Counted from the first letter of the stretch, positions 34,063-43,791 are shown. The stretch is DNA of 64,000 nt from CAZUGO01 sp964619935 (GCA_964619935.1 CAZUGO010000079.1:62001-126000); one strand, 5' to 3'. Translations and numbers: made by a program. The notes: generated by a model not told the origin, from the letters alone.

Positions 34063-36353
34063 TTGACGTCCTGAACCTCACCACCGGCGAAGGCGGGGTC
34101 ACGCGGCGCCGCTTTCTCGCCGGGCTGGCAAGCGGGTCGCTGGTGGTGGCCGCCCGTTTGAGCGGCGCCGAGACCGTGACGCGGCTGACCACCGGCGGTA
34201 CAACGGCGGCACCATTCGAGCCCGATCTCTTTGTGGCCATCGCGCCGGACGGTGCGGTCACCATTCTGGCTCACCGTTCCGAAATGGGCACCGGCATCCG
34301 CACGGCACTGCCGATGGTGTTGGCCGACGAGCTGGGCGCCGATTGGGACAAAGTGTCCATCAAGCAGGCGGTCGGCGATGCCCGGCTGGGCTCCCAGAAC
34401 ACCGATGGATCCCGCAGCATTCGTGACTTCTATCAGCGCATGCGGGTGGCCGGGGCCACGGCCCGGACCCTGCTCGAGCAGGCCGCCGCGGCGCACTGGG
34501 GCGTGCCCGCCACGGAATGTCAGGCAGGCGGTCACCAGATCACCCATCCGCCGAGCGGGCGGGCTCTGGCGTTCGGTGCGCTGGTCGCGGCCGCCGGTCA
34601 GTTGGAAGTGCCCAAACCCGATTCCTTACGGTTTCGATCGGCGGCCCAGCGGCGGTACGTCGGTCGCGATGTCCCGATCGCCGATCTGGATGACATGGTC
34701 ACCGGGCGGGCGGTCTTCGGGATCGACGCCCGCAAGGACAATCAACTCTACGCCGTGGTGGCCCGGCCGCCGGTGCTGGGCGGACGGGTCAAGACCCTGG
34801 ATGCCTCGGCCGCGAGGGCCGTCGCCGGTGTGGTCGACGTCGTCGAGGTACCGCCGTTCGAAGGCAGTCCGGGGTTCCAGCCGCTGGGCGGCGTGGCGGT
34901 GCTGGCCAAGAACACCTGGGCGGCGATTCAAGGGCGCAAGGCCCTGAAGATCGTCTGGTCGCACGGCGCGCACGCGGCTTTTGATTCGGACGTGTTCGAG
35001 CAGGAATTGGCCCAGACCGCCCGAAAGCCCGGCAAAGTGTGGCGCAACGACGGCGATGTCGACGCCGCGTTTCAGGCAGCAGCGCCCGGGTCGGTGGTTG
35101 AAGCCGACTACTATGTGCCGCTGTTGGCACACGCCTCCATGGAACCGCCGTGCGCCCTGGCCGACGTCGCCTTCGAGGGCGACGCCGCGGTGCGCTGCGA
35201 AACCTGGGCGGCGACCCAGAACCCGCAGGCGGCCCAGACCCAACTGGCGGGCACCCTGGGGTTGTCGCCGGAGCAGGTCATCGTCCACGTCACGCTCCTG
35301 GGCGGCGGCTTCGGGCGCAAATCGAAGCCGGACTACGTCGTCGAGGCGGCCTGGTTGTCGAAGCACACCCGCCGGCCGGTGCACGTCACCTGGACGCGCG
35401 AGGACGACCTGCAACACGACTACTATCACACGGTGGCCGCGGCCCACATGCGGGCCGCAGTCGATGGCAACGGCATGCCGCAAGCCTGGCTGCAACGGTC
35501 GGTGTTCCCGTCCATCGGGTCGACCTTCAATCCGAAGGCGACGTCGGGCGGGGCCGGCGAGTTGGGCATGGGCTTTACCGACCTTCCGTTCCGGATTCCC
35601 CATCTGCGGGTGGAGAACGGTCCGGCGGCCGGCCACGTCCGCATCGGATGGCTGCGGTCGGTGGCCAACATCTACCACGCTTTTGCCATCGGGTCGTTCG
35701 CCGACGAACTGGCCCACCGCGCCGGACGGGATCCGTACGAGTATCTCATGGCGCTGCTGGGTGAGCCGCGCAAACTGGCGCTGACCGGCGTGGAGTATTC
35801 CAATTATGGCGAGCCGCTGGACCGCTATCCGCTGGACGTCGGCCGGCTGAGGCAGGTCACCGAGCGGGCGGCCACGCTGGCCGGCTGGGGCCGCGACCTG
35901 CCCCAGGGGCGTGGATTGGGCATCGCCTGCCACCGCAGTTTCCTGAGCTACTGCGCGAACGTCGTGGAGGTGGCGGTCGACGACTTCGGGCGGGTCACCA
36001 TCCCGTCGTGCACGGTGGTCATCGACGCCGGGCTGGTGGTCCACCCGGACCGAGTGCGCGCCCAGATGGAAGGCGCCGCCGTGTTTGGGGCCTCGCTGGC
36101 CCTGTTCGGCGAGATCACGGCCCGGTCCGGGCGCATTGAGCAGGCCAACTTCGATACCTATCCGATCGCCCGGCTGAACGATGGGCCGCTGAAGATCACC
36201 GTTGAAATCGTCCAAAGCGAGGCGCTGCCCGGTGGCGTCGGTGAGGTGGGTGTGCCGCCGTTCGCGCCGGCGCTGTGCAACGCGGTGTTTGCCGCCACCC
36301 ACAAACGCATCCGCCGGCTGCCGCTGGCCCGGCACGACCTTGCCCGCACGTAA
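34059..36353 (+). CDS. molybdopterin-binding large subunit of a molybdenum hydroxylase (IorB-type)
   Basis: 764-aa catalytic subunit holding the Mo-molybdopterin cytosine dinucleotide. The N-terminus carries a twin-arginine signal TRRRFLAGLASGSLVVAA, so Tat export to the periplasm is likely. Later motifs are VAPDGAVTI-like FVAIAPDGAVTILAHRSEMG, the Mo-cofactor loop LLGGGFGRKSKPDYV, and the C-terminal GVGEVGVPPFAPAL with the conserved active-site Glu. Length fits IorB-like proteins. ATG 34059 overlaps the iron-sulfur gene by 4 bases. Substrate (N-heterocycle or aldehyde) cannot be decided. No XdhC-type maturation gene is adjacent. Confidence 0.92.
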   Translation: MIDVLNLTTGEGGVTRRRFLAGLASGSLVVAARLSGAETVTRLTTGGTTAAPFEPDLFVAIAPDGAVTILAHRSEMGTGIRTALPMVLADELGADWDKVSIKQAVGDARLGSQNTDGSRSIRDFYQRMRVAGATARTLLEQAAAAHWGVPATECQAGGHQITHPPSGRALAFGALVAAAGQLEVPKPDSLRFRSAAQRRYVGRDVPIADLDDMVTGRAVFGIDARKDNQLYAVVARPPVLGGRVKTLDASAARAVAGVVDVVEVPPFEGSPGFQPLGGVAVLAKNTWAAIQGRKALKIVWSHGAHAAFDSDVFEQELAQTARKPGKVWRNDGDVDAAFQAAAPGSVVEADYYVPLLAHASMEPPCALADVAFEGDAAVRCETWAATQNPQAAQTQLAGTLGLSPEQVIVHVTLLGGGFGRKSKPDYVVEAAWLSKHTRRPVHVTWTREDDLQHDYYHTVAAAHMRAAVDGNGMPQAWLQRSVFPSIGSTFNPKATSGGAGELGMGFTDLPFRIPHLRVENGPAAGHVRIGWLRSVANIYHAFAIGSFADELAHRAGRDPYEYLMALLGEPRKLALTGVEYSNYGEPLDRYPLDVGRLRQVTERAATLAGWGRDLPQGRGLGIACHRSFLSYCANVVEVAVDDFGRVTIPSCTVVIDAGLVVHPDRVRAQMEGAAVFGASLALFGEITARSGRIEQANFDTYPIARLNDGPLKITVEIVQSEALPGGVGEVGVPPFAPALCNAVFAATHKRIRRLPLARHDLART

Positions 36354-36356
36354 TCG

Positions 36357-36408
36357 CCGGCGGCTTGCGGTTGCAACGGGAGTGACGCCATGGCGTCCAA
36401 GCCGCCGG
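36357..36408. terminator. bidirectional hairpin/cruciform
   Basis: An 11-bp perfect inverted repeat (CCGGCGGCTTG / CAAGCCGCCGG) encloses a second perfect palindrome GACGCCATGGCGTC at 36384-36397. It lies just after the IorB stop and before the convergent terC stop. Likely terminates both. Confidence 0.5.
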
Positions 36409-36453
36409 CCACGACCCACGCCGCGAGTTGCAACGGATGGGCCGGCAGCGCAC

Positions 36454-37242
36454 TCATAAATCCGGCTGATCCTCCTGCTTGAGGCGTTGGAGCCGGCGCT
36501 GGTAGCGGCTCTGCACCAGGTCGGTCAGCACCAGCGTGATGATCACGAAATAGAAGGTTGCCTTGCTCATCGGCGTGATGGCGTGGCCCCAGAAGCTCAG
36601 ATGGGCCAGGTGGCCGCCCTCGGACAGCAGCATGATCCCGACGACGAACAGAATGAACAGGCCCAGGACTTCGTACATGCGGTTCTTCTGCAGAAAGCCC
36701 GACACCCGGCCGGACAGGCCGATCATCAGCACACCACCGATGATGATGGCGGTACCCATGACCCAGGCATTGTGGGTCAGCGCCATGGCGCTGAGGATCG
36801 AATCGAACGAGAACACCAGGTTCATGGCGACGATCCAGCAAATGGCCGCGGCGGTGGAGCGCCGCCGGGGCTGGACCTGAGCCAGTTCCTCGAGCCCCAG
36901 CATGTGGAAGATCTCCTTGGTGGCGGTGTACATGATGAACACTCCGCCGACCAGCACGATCAGGCTGTGCACATTAAAGGCGCCTTCCAGCAGACCCGCG
37001 ACGTGCAGGCTGAACAGCGGATCCTGGAAGTAGGCGACCACCTTCAGCAGGACCAGCAGCAGGACGATTCGCAGGACGATGGCGATGCCGATCCCCAGCC
37101 GGCGGACGCGGGCCTGTTGGTCCGCCGGGACTTTCCGGGATTCCAGCGAGATGTACAGCAGGTTGTCGAAACCGAGCACCGCCTGCAACAGGATCAACAT
37201 GCCCAGCGTCATCAGGTTTTCGAAAGTCAACAGTGTGTTCAC
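36454..37242 (-). CDS. TerC family integral membrane protein
   Basis: 262-aa polytopic membrane protein of the TerC family, linked to metal (manganese) export or tellurite resistance. Family motifs are AVLGFDNLLYISLESRKVP and MNLVFSFDSILSAMALTHN, each placing acidic residues within a membrane helix. Seven or more helices are visible. I start it at GTG 37242 (VNTLLTFENLM) because the family homology begins there; the 110 upstream in-frame codons look non-coding. The ribosome site is weak, so a few residues of uncertainty remain. Confidence 0.88.
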   Translation of the reverse strand: MNTLLTFENLMTLGMLILLQAVLGFDNLLYISLESRKVPADQQARVRRLGIGIAIVLRIVLLLVLLKVVAYFQDPLFSLHVAGLLEGAFNVHSLIVLVGGVFIMYTATKEIFHMLGLEELAQVQPRRRSTAAAICWIVAMNLVFSFDSILSAMALTHNAWVMGTAIIIGGVLMIGLSGRVSGFLQKNRMYEVLGLFILFVVGIMLLSEGGHLAHLSFWGHAITPMSKATFYFVIITLVLTDLVQSRYQRRLQRLKQEDQPDL

Positions 37243-37575
37243 GAAGGTGCGCTCACCAACAATGTCGTGGGCCGGTGCCCAGGTTCCAGAATCAGGTCCG
37301 CGGACACCACAGCGATCGGGCCGTTTGCCCCCGCGCTGAAGCACGCGGCGATGCGGCCAGGTCCCCAAGCCGGCAGCGTGCTCGCGGGTGCCTGGACCCC
37401 ATGCCGGTTTGAACTGGGGCCGCTTATAGCGGAGACCCGGGCGGAGTTCAATTGCGGCCAGCGGCCGGGTGTCCGAATCACGGCCCTTGATTCCTGGGAA
37501 CGCGGGCCTACGCTTATGGTACAGAAGCGCCGCGGGAGCGGCGCCGTGTCGCGCTCGGACGAGAAAGGACAACTC
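37243..37575. other. divergent intergenic region
   Basis: About 330 bases between terC and a lipoprotein gene transcribed the other way. It should hold promoters for both. I see no clear -35/-10 pair and no RNA gene. Confidence 0.4.
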
Positions 37576-37998
37576 ATGAGCGGGTCAGGTACATCCGCAC
37601 GCCGCGTTTCCACGACGCTGCTGGCCGTCTTGCTGTGGGCCGCCGCCGGGGCTGCCGGGTGCAGCATCTTCACCGTGTTGCAATTCATTCCCACGTTGTT
37701 TGCCATTCAGAGCCGGCTGGAAGGGTGCCCTTCGGGGGCGGTGTTGCGCACCGGACAGTTCGTCCAGCTCACCTATGTGCTGGTCCGCGAAGATCAGACG
37801 ACTGAGGCGGTGACCACCGGGTTGGACTGGAGCGTTCGCGACGGCTCTGCGGACATCGACGATGCCGCGGTCAATCCGGTGTTCGTGGAGTTGACCACGC
37901 CCGGAATCGTGACCATCCGGGCCGATTACACCAGTCCGTCGGAAGTGGCCAATCCGGCGATCTGCACCATGGTGGTCCAGGCGCCCGCCGAACAGTGA
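37576..37998 (+). CDS. predicted lipoprotein, hypothetical
   Basis: 140 aa with signal peptide STTLLAVLLWAAAGAAGC ending in the lipobox AAGC, then a beta-rich body (QFVQLTYVLVREDQT, GIVTIRADYTSP) that could be an Ig-like fold. ATG 37576 has AAAGGAC upstream. Stands alone and is convergent with the SGNH hydrolase operon. Function unknown. Confidence 0.7.
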   Translation: MSGSGTSARRVSTTLLAVLLWAAAGAAGCSIFTVLQFIPTLFAIQSRLEGCPSGAVLRTGQFVQLTYVLVREDQTTEAVTTGLDWSVRDGSADIDDAAVNPVFVELTTPGIVTIRADYTSPSEVANPAICTMVVQAPAEQ

Positions 37999-38103
37999 AT
38001 CCGTGGCAGCGTGGGCCTGGCGACACCCGCAGGGCCGAACGCTTGCCTGTCCCCCCCCTGGCCTCGCAGGCACGACTATGGCCCACTGACACATCCTGGA
38101 GGC

Positions 38104-39636
38104 TCACCGTGCGTCCGCGGCCTGCGGTTCGAGCATGCCGAGATCGCGCAGGGCACTGACGATGGCGCGGGTGTAGGCCAGGGCACCGGCGCGGTTGGGA
38201 TGGGCCACCGAGGAGTACACGCAGCTCAGCAGGTCGGGGAACACGCCCGGTTGGGCGCAGGCGTCGAGCCGTTCGTCGAGCAGCGGATCTTCCGGAAACA
38301 GCCGAAAGCCCAGCGCCAAGTCCAACGTCAGGGTGATGTCCGAGACGTCGGTCAAACCCCACAGCCAGGCCGCGGGGCCGAAGGTGGCGTTCTGCGGCCC
38401 GTAGCCGGGATCCGCGAAGGCGATGGCATCATCACCGGTGGACTCGACCACGGCGTCGATGGCCGTCATGATGGCGGATTTCGATTCGCCCTCGAAGATC
38501 GCGGCGTTGGCGGCCAGGTCGCCGATGAACTCGGAGACGTCATCAGTTTGCACCAGCGCCGTGTCCAGCGTGCTGATCCAGCCCTGGAGGTCGGACAGGT
38601 CCGAGGCCGTACTGACCACCAGGCCGTATCCGGGAATGACCAAGGCCGCCTGCGGGGCGAGCCCTCGGACTTTGCGGATCAACTGCTCCAGTTCCTCGCC
38701 GCAGAAATGCCGGGTCCGCTGCACCAGATCGGTCGAATCCGCTGCCGTGGACAGAATTGTCGACAGCCCGACATCGTTGGCGCAGCCGTTCATCAGGATC
38801 AGGTCCATGAGCTGCGGCTCTTGGATGTGATCGGCCTGAGCGCTCACCGAGGGGATCGCTTTGGGAACTTCACCCTGGCAGAAGCCGACGCACTGTCCGT
38901 CCGCGGGATCCGCGACCAACCGGGCGCCCGACACCGCCAGGTGCTGCACAATCACCCGGCGGTGGGTTTCGTTCTGAATGGCGTCGGCCACGCGGGTCAC
39001 GAACTTGTCGGCGGTGCGCAGTCCGTTGCCCCACATCGCCGAGTCACCGATGGCTGCCAGATAAAAGAAGTCGTAGGCCAGGTCGATGCGGTCGGCCCAG
39101 AGGGCCACGCCCAGGGGGTCGCGCCCCTCGAAGATTTCAAGGGTGGCCAGCGGGGCCGCCAGGACGTTGGGCACAATCACCGCGAAACGCCGTTCCAATG
39201 AGGTCGAATCCTCCGGGACCTGCCAGAAGGCCCCGTTGCCCGCGCTCAACACCGCTTGAAGCGCCGGCTCGATGGTCCAGGAAGTGTCGTCGGCTTGCAG
39301 CGTCCGGGGGTTTGACGGCGGGCTCAATCGCTGCAGGGCAACGGCGGTCTGGCCGGGGCCCCGCCGGATCCGCAGGTTCACGAGTTGCGGATGCGAACTG
39401 GCGACGGTCAGAAAAAAGGCCGACGACAGCGCTGCGGGTGTTCGCGGGTCAGGCGCGAATTGGAAGGTCGGGCGGTAGACCTCGGCCGCGGCGATTTGCG
39501 GTGCGGCCAACTGATCCACGTCCACCACGAAGACGGCCGATCCGACCTGGGGTCCCCCCACCGGCTGGCACGCTGCCGCGCTGATCATCAGGACGGCCAG
39601 CCAGAGCCGCCGCAGGCTGCGTTGTGCATGATGCAT
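38104..39636 (-). CDS. SGNH/GDSL-type hydrolase, predicted lipoprotein
   Basis: 510 aa. Signal peptide with probable lipobox AAAC at residues 20-23, then about 170 residues of beta-rich sequence, then an SGNH hydrolase domain. Block I is AAIGDSAMWGNGL (nucleophile Ser199), block II Gly is in AVSGARL (about 236), block III is MNGCANDVG (Gly284, Asn287) and block V is HPNRAG (catalytic His479). An esterase/lipase or carbohydrate deacetylase role on the cell surface is inferred. It lies 11 bases after a small lipoprotein gene and in line with the upstream kinase and sigma genes on the same strand. Confidence 0.8.
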   Translation of the reverse strand: MHHAQRSLRRLWLAVLMISAAACQPVGGPQVGSAVFVVDVDQLAAPQIAAAEVYRPTFQFAPDPRTPAALSSAFFLTVASSHPQLVNLRIRRGPGQTAVALQRLSPPSNPRTLQADDTSWTIEPALQAVLSAGNGAFWQVPEDSTSLERRFAVIVPNVLAAPLATLEIFEGRDPLGVALWADRIDLAYDFFYLAAIGDSAMWGNGLRTADKFVTRVADAIQNETHRRVIVQHLAVSGARLVADPADGQCVGFCQGEVPKAIPSVSAQADHIQEPQLMDLILMNGCANDVGLSTILSTAADSTDLVQRTRHFCGEELEQLIRKVRGLAPQAALVIPGYGLVVSTASDLSDLQGWISTLDTALVQTDDVSEFIGDLAANAAIFEGESKSAIMTAIDAVVESTGDDAIAFADPGYGPQNATFGPAAWLWGLTDVSDITLTLDLALGFRLFPEDPLLDERLDACAQPGVFPDLLSCVYSSVAHPNRAGALAYTRAIVSALRDLGMLEPQAADAR

Positions 39637-39647
39637 GGCCGCCTTCG

Positions 39648-39992
39648 TCAGGGCACGATTTCCAGGGATTCCTGGACCTCAACAATGGTGCCGACCTGGC
39701 AGGACACCGCCAGATCGGCGCGGGTGGTGAGCACCAGCCGGGCGGTGGTGCCCGGCGTCATGATCTGGTCAAACACCTCGTTACTCAGCAGTGGGTCTTG
39801 AAACAGGTGGTAGGTCACGCCGTTCTCGGCGATCCAGACGCGACACGGTTCGCCGGCGACCTCGATTACGACGGTGGTTCCGCGAGCGACGAACGGCGTC
39901 CCTACTGGAAGCGCGTTGCTCAGGTCCAGGCATCCCGCCACCGGCCACAAGCCACACAACATTATTATTATGACCCACGGCGTTTGCCGCAC
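39648..39992 (-). CDS. small predicted lipoprotein
   Basis: 114 aa. Hydrophobic N-terminus WVIIIMLCGLWPVAGC with a clear lipobox VAGC, followed by a small beta-rich domain (GTTVVIEVAGEPCRVWIAENG, ARLVLTTRADLAVSC). No family recognised. Placed between the Ser/Thr kinase gene (66 bases upstream) and the SGNH hydrolase (11 bases downstream); probably one operon. Confidence 0.7.
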   Translation of the reverse strand: MRQTPWVIIIMLCGLWPVAGCLDLSNALPVGTPFVARGTTVVIEVAGEPCRVWIAENGVTYHLFQDPLLSNEVFDQIMTPGTTARLVLTTRADLAVSCQVGTIVEVQESLEIVP

Positions 39993-40058
39993 GGCGCAGC
40001 TCCTGTCGAACGGGCGGACGCCCGAATCGGCGCATCGTATCGCAGGAGCGCGGGCGGC

Positions 40059-42158
40059 TCAATCTGGATTCCAGGGGGCCGGGCCGGGGGGCTCGATCGA
40101 TTGCCGGGCCCCGGACAACCGCCGCAGTTGCTGCCGGCAATGACGGGCTTCGGCGCTGTCGGTGCCGCGGGCCGCGGTGATCTGGTCGCAGGCCGCCGGC
40201 AACAGCGCCCGGGCCTCATCGAAGCGCTGCAGGCGTGTCAGGCAGTCGCCGAGCAGGGCGGTGGCTTCGGCGATCCGCCAGTGTTCCACGGGCAGGACCG
40301 CCTGCCGAATGCGTCGCCCCTCGACGATCAGCGGCTCGGCCGCTTCGGGCCGTCCGTGCTCGTTCAGGAGGCGACCGAGGGCCAAGGCGGAGCGGGCGAG
40401 ATCCGGATGGCGGGAATGCAACACGGCTCGGCGCAAGTCCAGGGCCTCGCGATGCAGTGCGATGGCCCGTTCCAGACGGCCATCGGCCGCAAGCAGTTCC
40501 CCCAGGCCGTACAAGCACATGGCGACATCCTGATGGTCGTGGCCCAGCCAGCGCACGCGGAGGTCCAGGGCTTGCTCGTAGAGCGCCCGGGCATCGCGGG
40601 TCCGGCCTTGGGCGGCGAGAATCCGCCCGAGATTGAGCAGGTTGTTGGTGGTCTCCAGGTGATCCTCGCCCAATAGCTGCTGGCGCAGCCCCAGGCTTTC
40701 GCGGGCCAGTTGCTCGGCGGAGTCGAGCTGCTGCTGATCGCGGCGCAGCAGCGCCAGGCTGTTCAGGCTGGCGGCGACATCCAGGTGCCGGCGGCCCCAC
40801 AGTTGCAGCCGGATGTCCAGGGCGCGCTGCAGCTGGTCCTCGGCGGCCTGCAACAGCCCCAGGCTGCGGTAGCTGTTTCCGATGGTGTGGCGCAGGGCGG
40901 CCTCGATCTCGGGCTGGTCGGCCAGGGTGATCTCGACCCAGTGCACCGCTTCATCGAGGGCCTCGTGCACGGTGACCTCCCGCCCTTCGCCCAGCGGTTC
41001 GACCGAGGACAGGGTGTCCTCCAGGAAGATCTTGATCTGGTTGGCCTTGGCGGTTTCCGTGACGCTGCGGTGGTACATGAACAGCAGCACCACCGTGCCG
41101 GCCAAGCCCAGAATCACGACGGCAACGCCTGCGGCGACCGCGAGTTTGTGGCGGCTGAGCATCTTGCGCAACAGGTAGGCGGTGCTGTCTCTCTTGGCAT
41201 CGAGCGGCAGCCCCGCCAGGTAGTTCAAAACGTCCTGCCGCAGGGCCGCAGCGCTCTGGTAGCGCCGTTCCGGATCCTTGGCCAGCGCGGTCAGCACGAT
41301 GGTGTCCAGTTCATCATCCAGACCGCCTTCCGGCACGGCGCCGGCCTGCCGCCGCCGGCGTTTGCTCGGCGGCGTGTGGGTGTCCTCGGCGATCGCCCGC
41401 ACGGCGTCGGCAATTCCGCCGCTGCAGGAGTACGGTCGTTCGCCGAGCAGCAGTTCATGAAGCAGGATTCCCAGGGCGTAGACGTCGGAGCGGACATCGA
41501 CTTTGGCGGGGTCGCCCTGGATTTGCTCGGGCGAAGCGTAGGCCAGCGTCCCCAGAAATTGGCCGGTGACGGTGACCGCGCCGCCGGCCGCCGGCCCGGC
41601 GGCCTTGGCGATTCCGAAGTCCAGGATTCGCGGCTGGCCATGGCGATCGATGCGGATGTTGCTGGGTTTGAGGTCGCGGTGGATGACCCCGTGCTGGTGG
41701 GCGTGCCCGACGGCTTCGCAGATCTTGGCGAACAGTTGCAATCGATCACGCAGGGCCGGTACGTGGCCGTCGCGGATGGACTCATCCAGCGATTGGCCTT
41801 CGACGTACTCCATGACGAAGAACATCAGGCCCTCGGGTGTCACGCCGCCGTCGTAGACCCGGACGATGCCGGGGTGTTCCAGGGCGGCGACCACGTCGAT
41901 CTCTCGTTCGAACCGCCGGCGGCCGGGGACCTGGGCCACGGCGTTTTCGAACAGGACCTTGACGGCCACCCGCCGGCGGGTCGATTGCTGCACGGCGGTG
42001 TACACGGTTCCCTGGCCGCCGCGCTGCAGCAAGCGGATGTCCTGGTAGCCGCGGAGGGTCGGCGTCGTGGTGGTGTGCCGGTGGTCGCGCTGCAGTTCAT
42101 CCAGGATCCGCAGGGGATCGTCGTACCAACTGGCGTTGTCGGTGGCTGATGGGCTCAC
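40059..42158 (-). CDS. Ser/Thr protein kinase with membrane anchor and TPR repeats
   Basis: 699-aa Hanks-type kinase. Gly-rich loop LLQRGGQGTVY, ATP Lys67 (VAVKVLF), catalytic loop HRDLKPSN (Asp162), DFG at 180-182, and GTLAYASPEQ in the activation segment. A membrane helix is at about 345-372 (KLAVAAGVAVVILGLAGTVVLLFMY). The extracytoplasmic part is a run of tetratricopeptide repeats (LGLLQAAEDQLQRALDIRLQ and similar units). Start is GTG 42158, with AGGTG upstream. It follows an ECF sigma gene by 24 bases; this sigma-then-kinase pairing suggests the kinase acts on or with that sigma factor, which is inference. Confidence 0.92.
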   Translation of the reverse strand: MSPSATDNASWYDDPLRILDELQRDHRHTTTTPTLRGYQDIRLLQRGGQGTVYTAVQQSTRRRVAVKVLFENAVAQVPGRRRFEREIDVVAALEHPGIVRVYDGGVTPEGLMFFVMEYVEGQSLDESIRDGHVPALRDRLQLFAKICEAVGHAHQHGVIHRDLKPSNIRIDRHGQPRILDFGIAKAAGPAAGGAVTVTGQFLGTLAYASPEQIQGDPAKVDVRSDVYALGILLHELLLGERPYSCSGGIADAVRAIAEDTHTPPSKRRRRQAGAVPEGGLDDELDTIVLTALAKDPERRYQSAAALRQDVLNYLAGLPLDAKRDSTAYLLRKMLSRHKLAVAAGVAVVILGLAGTVVLLFMYHRSVTETAKANQIKIFLEDTLSSVEPLGEGREVTVHEALDEAVHWVEITLADQPEIEAALRHTIGNSYRSLGLLQAAEDQLQRALDIRLQLWGRRHLDVAASLNSLALLRRDQQQLDSAEQLARESLGLRQQLLGEDHLETTNNLLNLGRILAAQGRTRDARALYEQALDLRVRWLGHDHQDVAMCLYGLGELLAADGRLERAIALHREALDLRRAVLHSRHPDLARSALALGRLLNEHGRPEAAEPLIVEGRRIRQAVLPVEHWRIAEATALLGDCLTRLQRFDEARALLPAACDQITAARGTDSAEARHCRQQLRRLSGARQSIEPPGPAPWNPD

Positions 42159-42182
42159 GTCGACACCTGCGGTTCGCTGGCT

Positions 42183-42758
42183 TCAGCCTTCGTCCTGCAC
42201 CTGTTGCTGAATGATCTGGCTCAGCCGCTTCAGGATGCGGGACTTGGCCTGGTAGACTTGATCGGCGGACATCTGCAGCGCCGCGGTCACCTCGCTGATC
42301 GCCGCGCCGCCGATGGCGTAATCTTCAAACGCGGCGCGGTCGCGCTCATTGAACTCCACGGCGACGATCCGCATCGCCTGGCGAAGGTGATACTGCCGCC
42401 ATTCCATTTCCCACAGGTGTTCGGTGCGATCGTCGGTGGTGGCGTCAGCGATGGCGGCCTCCGGAGCTTCTAGGTCGACCTGGGCCTGGTTCTGACGCAA
42501 TCTTCGGTAAATCTCGTGCAGGGCAACGGTCTTGAGGTAGGAGCGAAACTTCCCCTTGGCGGGGTCGTACCCAAATGACGGCATGGCGGCGGCCAGCGCC
42601 ACGAGCGTATCTTGGACCACCTCATCGCAGTCGGCGCTCTGCAGATGGTGCCGCCGGGCGAATCCACGAATGAGCAGCGCGTAGCGCTCACAGAATTCCT
42701 GCCAGGCTGCGGGATCGCCGCCCTTGGCGATCCGGGCCAGGAGCGTGGCATGTGTCAT
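42183..42758 (-). CDS. ECF-type RNA polymerase sigma factor
   Basis: 191-aa ECF sigma factor. Region 2 is visible in WQEFCERYALLIRGFARRHH, DCDEVVQDTLVALAAAMPSF and KGKFRSYLKTVALHEI. Region 4 is in DRAAFEDYAIGGAAISEVTAAL and the recognition helix ADQVYQAKSRILKRL. No anti-sigma factor gene is adjacent; instead a Ser/Thr kinase gene follows by 24 bases. Start ATG 42758 chosen because region 2 homology follows soon after. Divergent from a second sigma gene of the same type. Confidence 0.9.
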   Translation of the reverse strand: MTHATLLARIAKGGDPAAWQEFCERYALLIRGFARRHHLQSADCDEVVQDTLVALAAAMPSFGYDPAKGKFRSYLKTVALHEIYRRLRQNQAQVDLEAPEAAIADATTDDRTEHLWEMEWRQYHLRQAMRIVAVEFNERDRAAFEDYAIGGAAISEVTAALQMSADQVYQAKSRILKRLSQIIQQQVQDEG

Positions 42759-43164
42759 GGTTTGGGTGTACACGGCCGCTCCCAGTATATCAGGCCGACC
42801 CGGACGGGGGTTCTGCGATCCCGGGGATGGGGCCATCCGTCGGCGGCGAAACGTGCGGCAAGTCAGAGCGCAAAGGTCCGGTTAGCTTGTGCCGCCGCGA
42901 ATTCTGCGATTCAAGGGTCGCTTGTCGTGGTCTCGAGTGGCGGCGGCGTGCTGCAGATCGCCAGAGGTTCTAATGGTCCGCTTGGTTCGTTAATCTCGGC
43001 GGACCAGTGGGCCGACTGCGTTCGGCTGGCGCTTGGCAATGGAAAAAGCTTGACACGGCAAAGTTTGTTCATGGGCGCAAGGATCTTATTGACACGCTGG
43101 CAGGCGCAGGGTATTTAGTGAGGGTGTGAGGGTGATCGAGTCTACCCATTAGAAAGAAACCCAG
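42759..43164. other. divergent control region between two sigma genes
   Basis: About 400 bases between head-to-head ECF sigma genes. It contains at least one good housekeeping-type promoter toward the right (listed) and another TTGACA at 43049-43054. No coding signal. Confidence 0.55.
43089..43117 (+). promoter_or_regulatory. sigma70-type promoter of the rightward sigma gene
   Basis: TTGACA at 43089-43094, 17-base spacer, TATTTA at 43112-43117, about 48 bases before the GTG start of the sigma factor. Confidence 0.65.
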
Positions 43165-43791
43165 GTGCCTCAAATTAACCAGAGAACGGTCAATTCCGAG
43201 GAAACTACGCGTCTATCGTTTCTGCGGCGCTTGAGCGATCGATCGGACAAGCTCAGCTGGACTGAGTTTCACAACCGCTACGGCGAGTTGCTGTATCGTT
43301 ACGCCCGGCGCTGCGGTGCTTCGCAGGAGGAAGCCGAGGACGTCGTCCAGGAAGTGGAGATGTACATCTTCAAGGCCATGGACGACTTTCAGTACGATGC
43401 CAGCAAGGGGCGCTTCCGAGCCTACCTCCGTTCGGCGGTCGTCCATGCCATGGGCCGGCGGGTCACCAAGCAGTCCCGCCGCGAGGCTCGGCTGGATCCG
43501 CACACCTTGGACTCGCTCCTGGAAGACGAGGACCGCGAGGACGATCGCTGGGAGCACGAATGGCGGTTACACTGTCTGCGCTGGGCATTCCGCTCGGTGG
43601 CCCGCGAGTTCGAGCCGGTAACCTTGGAGGCATTTCGGCAGCACGTCTTGTCCAATCGCCCGGTTCAGGAGACCGCCGCTCACCTGGGGCTCAGCCCGGC
43701 GAGCGTCTACCAGGCCAAATGCCGGATTCTCAAACGGCTGAAAGAGCGCATCGATTCCATGGGACCCCACGGTGAGGAAGCCTTGTCCTGA
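43165..43791 (+). CDS. ECF-type RNA polymerase sigma factor
   Basis: 208-aa ECF sigma factor. Region 2 is in WTEFHNRYGELLYRYARRCG, EEAEDVVQEVEMYIFKAMDD and KGRFRAYLRSAVVHAMGRRV. Region 4 is in LEAFRQHVLSNRPVQETAAHLG and SPASVYQAKCRILKRLKERI. It is the same subtype as the divergent factor (shared KGxFRxYL and VYQAKxRILKRL). Start GTG 43165 is close behind a good promoter. It is followed by a Ser/Thr kinase gene that has its own candidate promoter. Confidence 0.9.
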   Translation: MPQINQRTVNSEETTRLSFLRRLSDRSDKLSWTEFHNRYGELLYRYARRCGASQEEAEDVVQEVEMYIFKAMDDFQYDASKGRFRAYLRSAVVHAMGRRVTKQSRREARLDPHTLDSLLEDEDREDDRWEHEWRLHCLRWAFRSVAREFEPVTLEAFRQHVLSNRPVQETAAHLGLSPASVYQAKCRILKRLKERIDSMGPHGEEALS

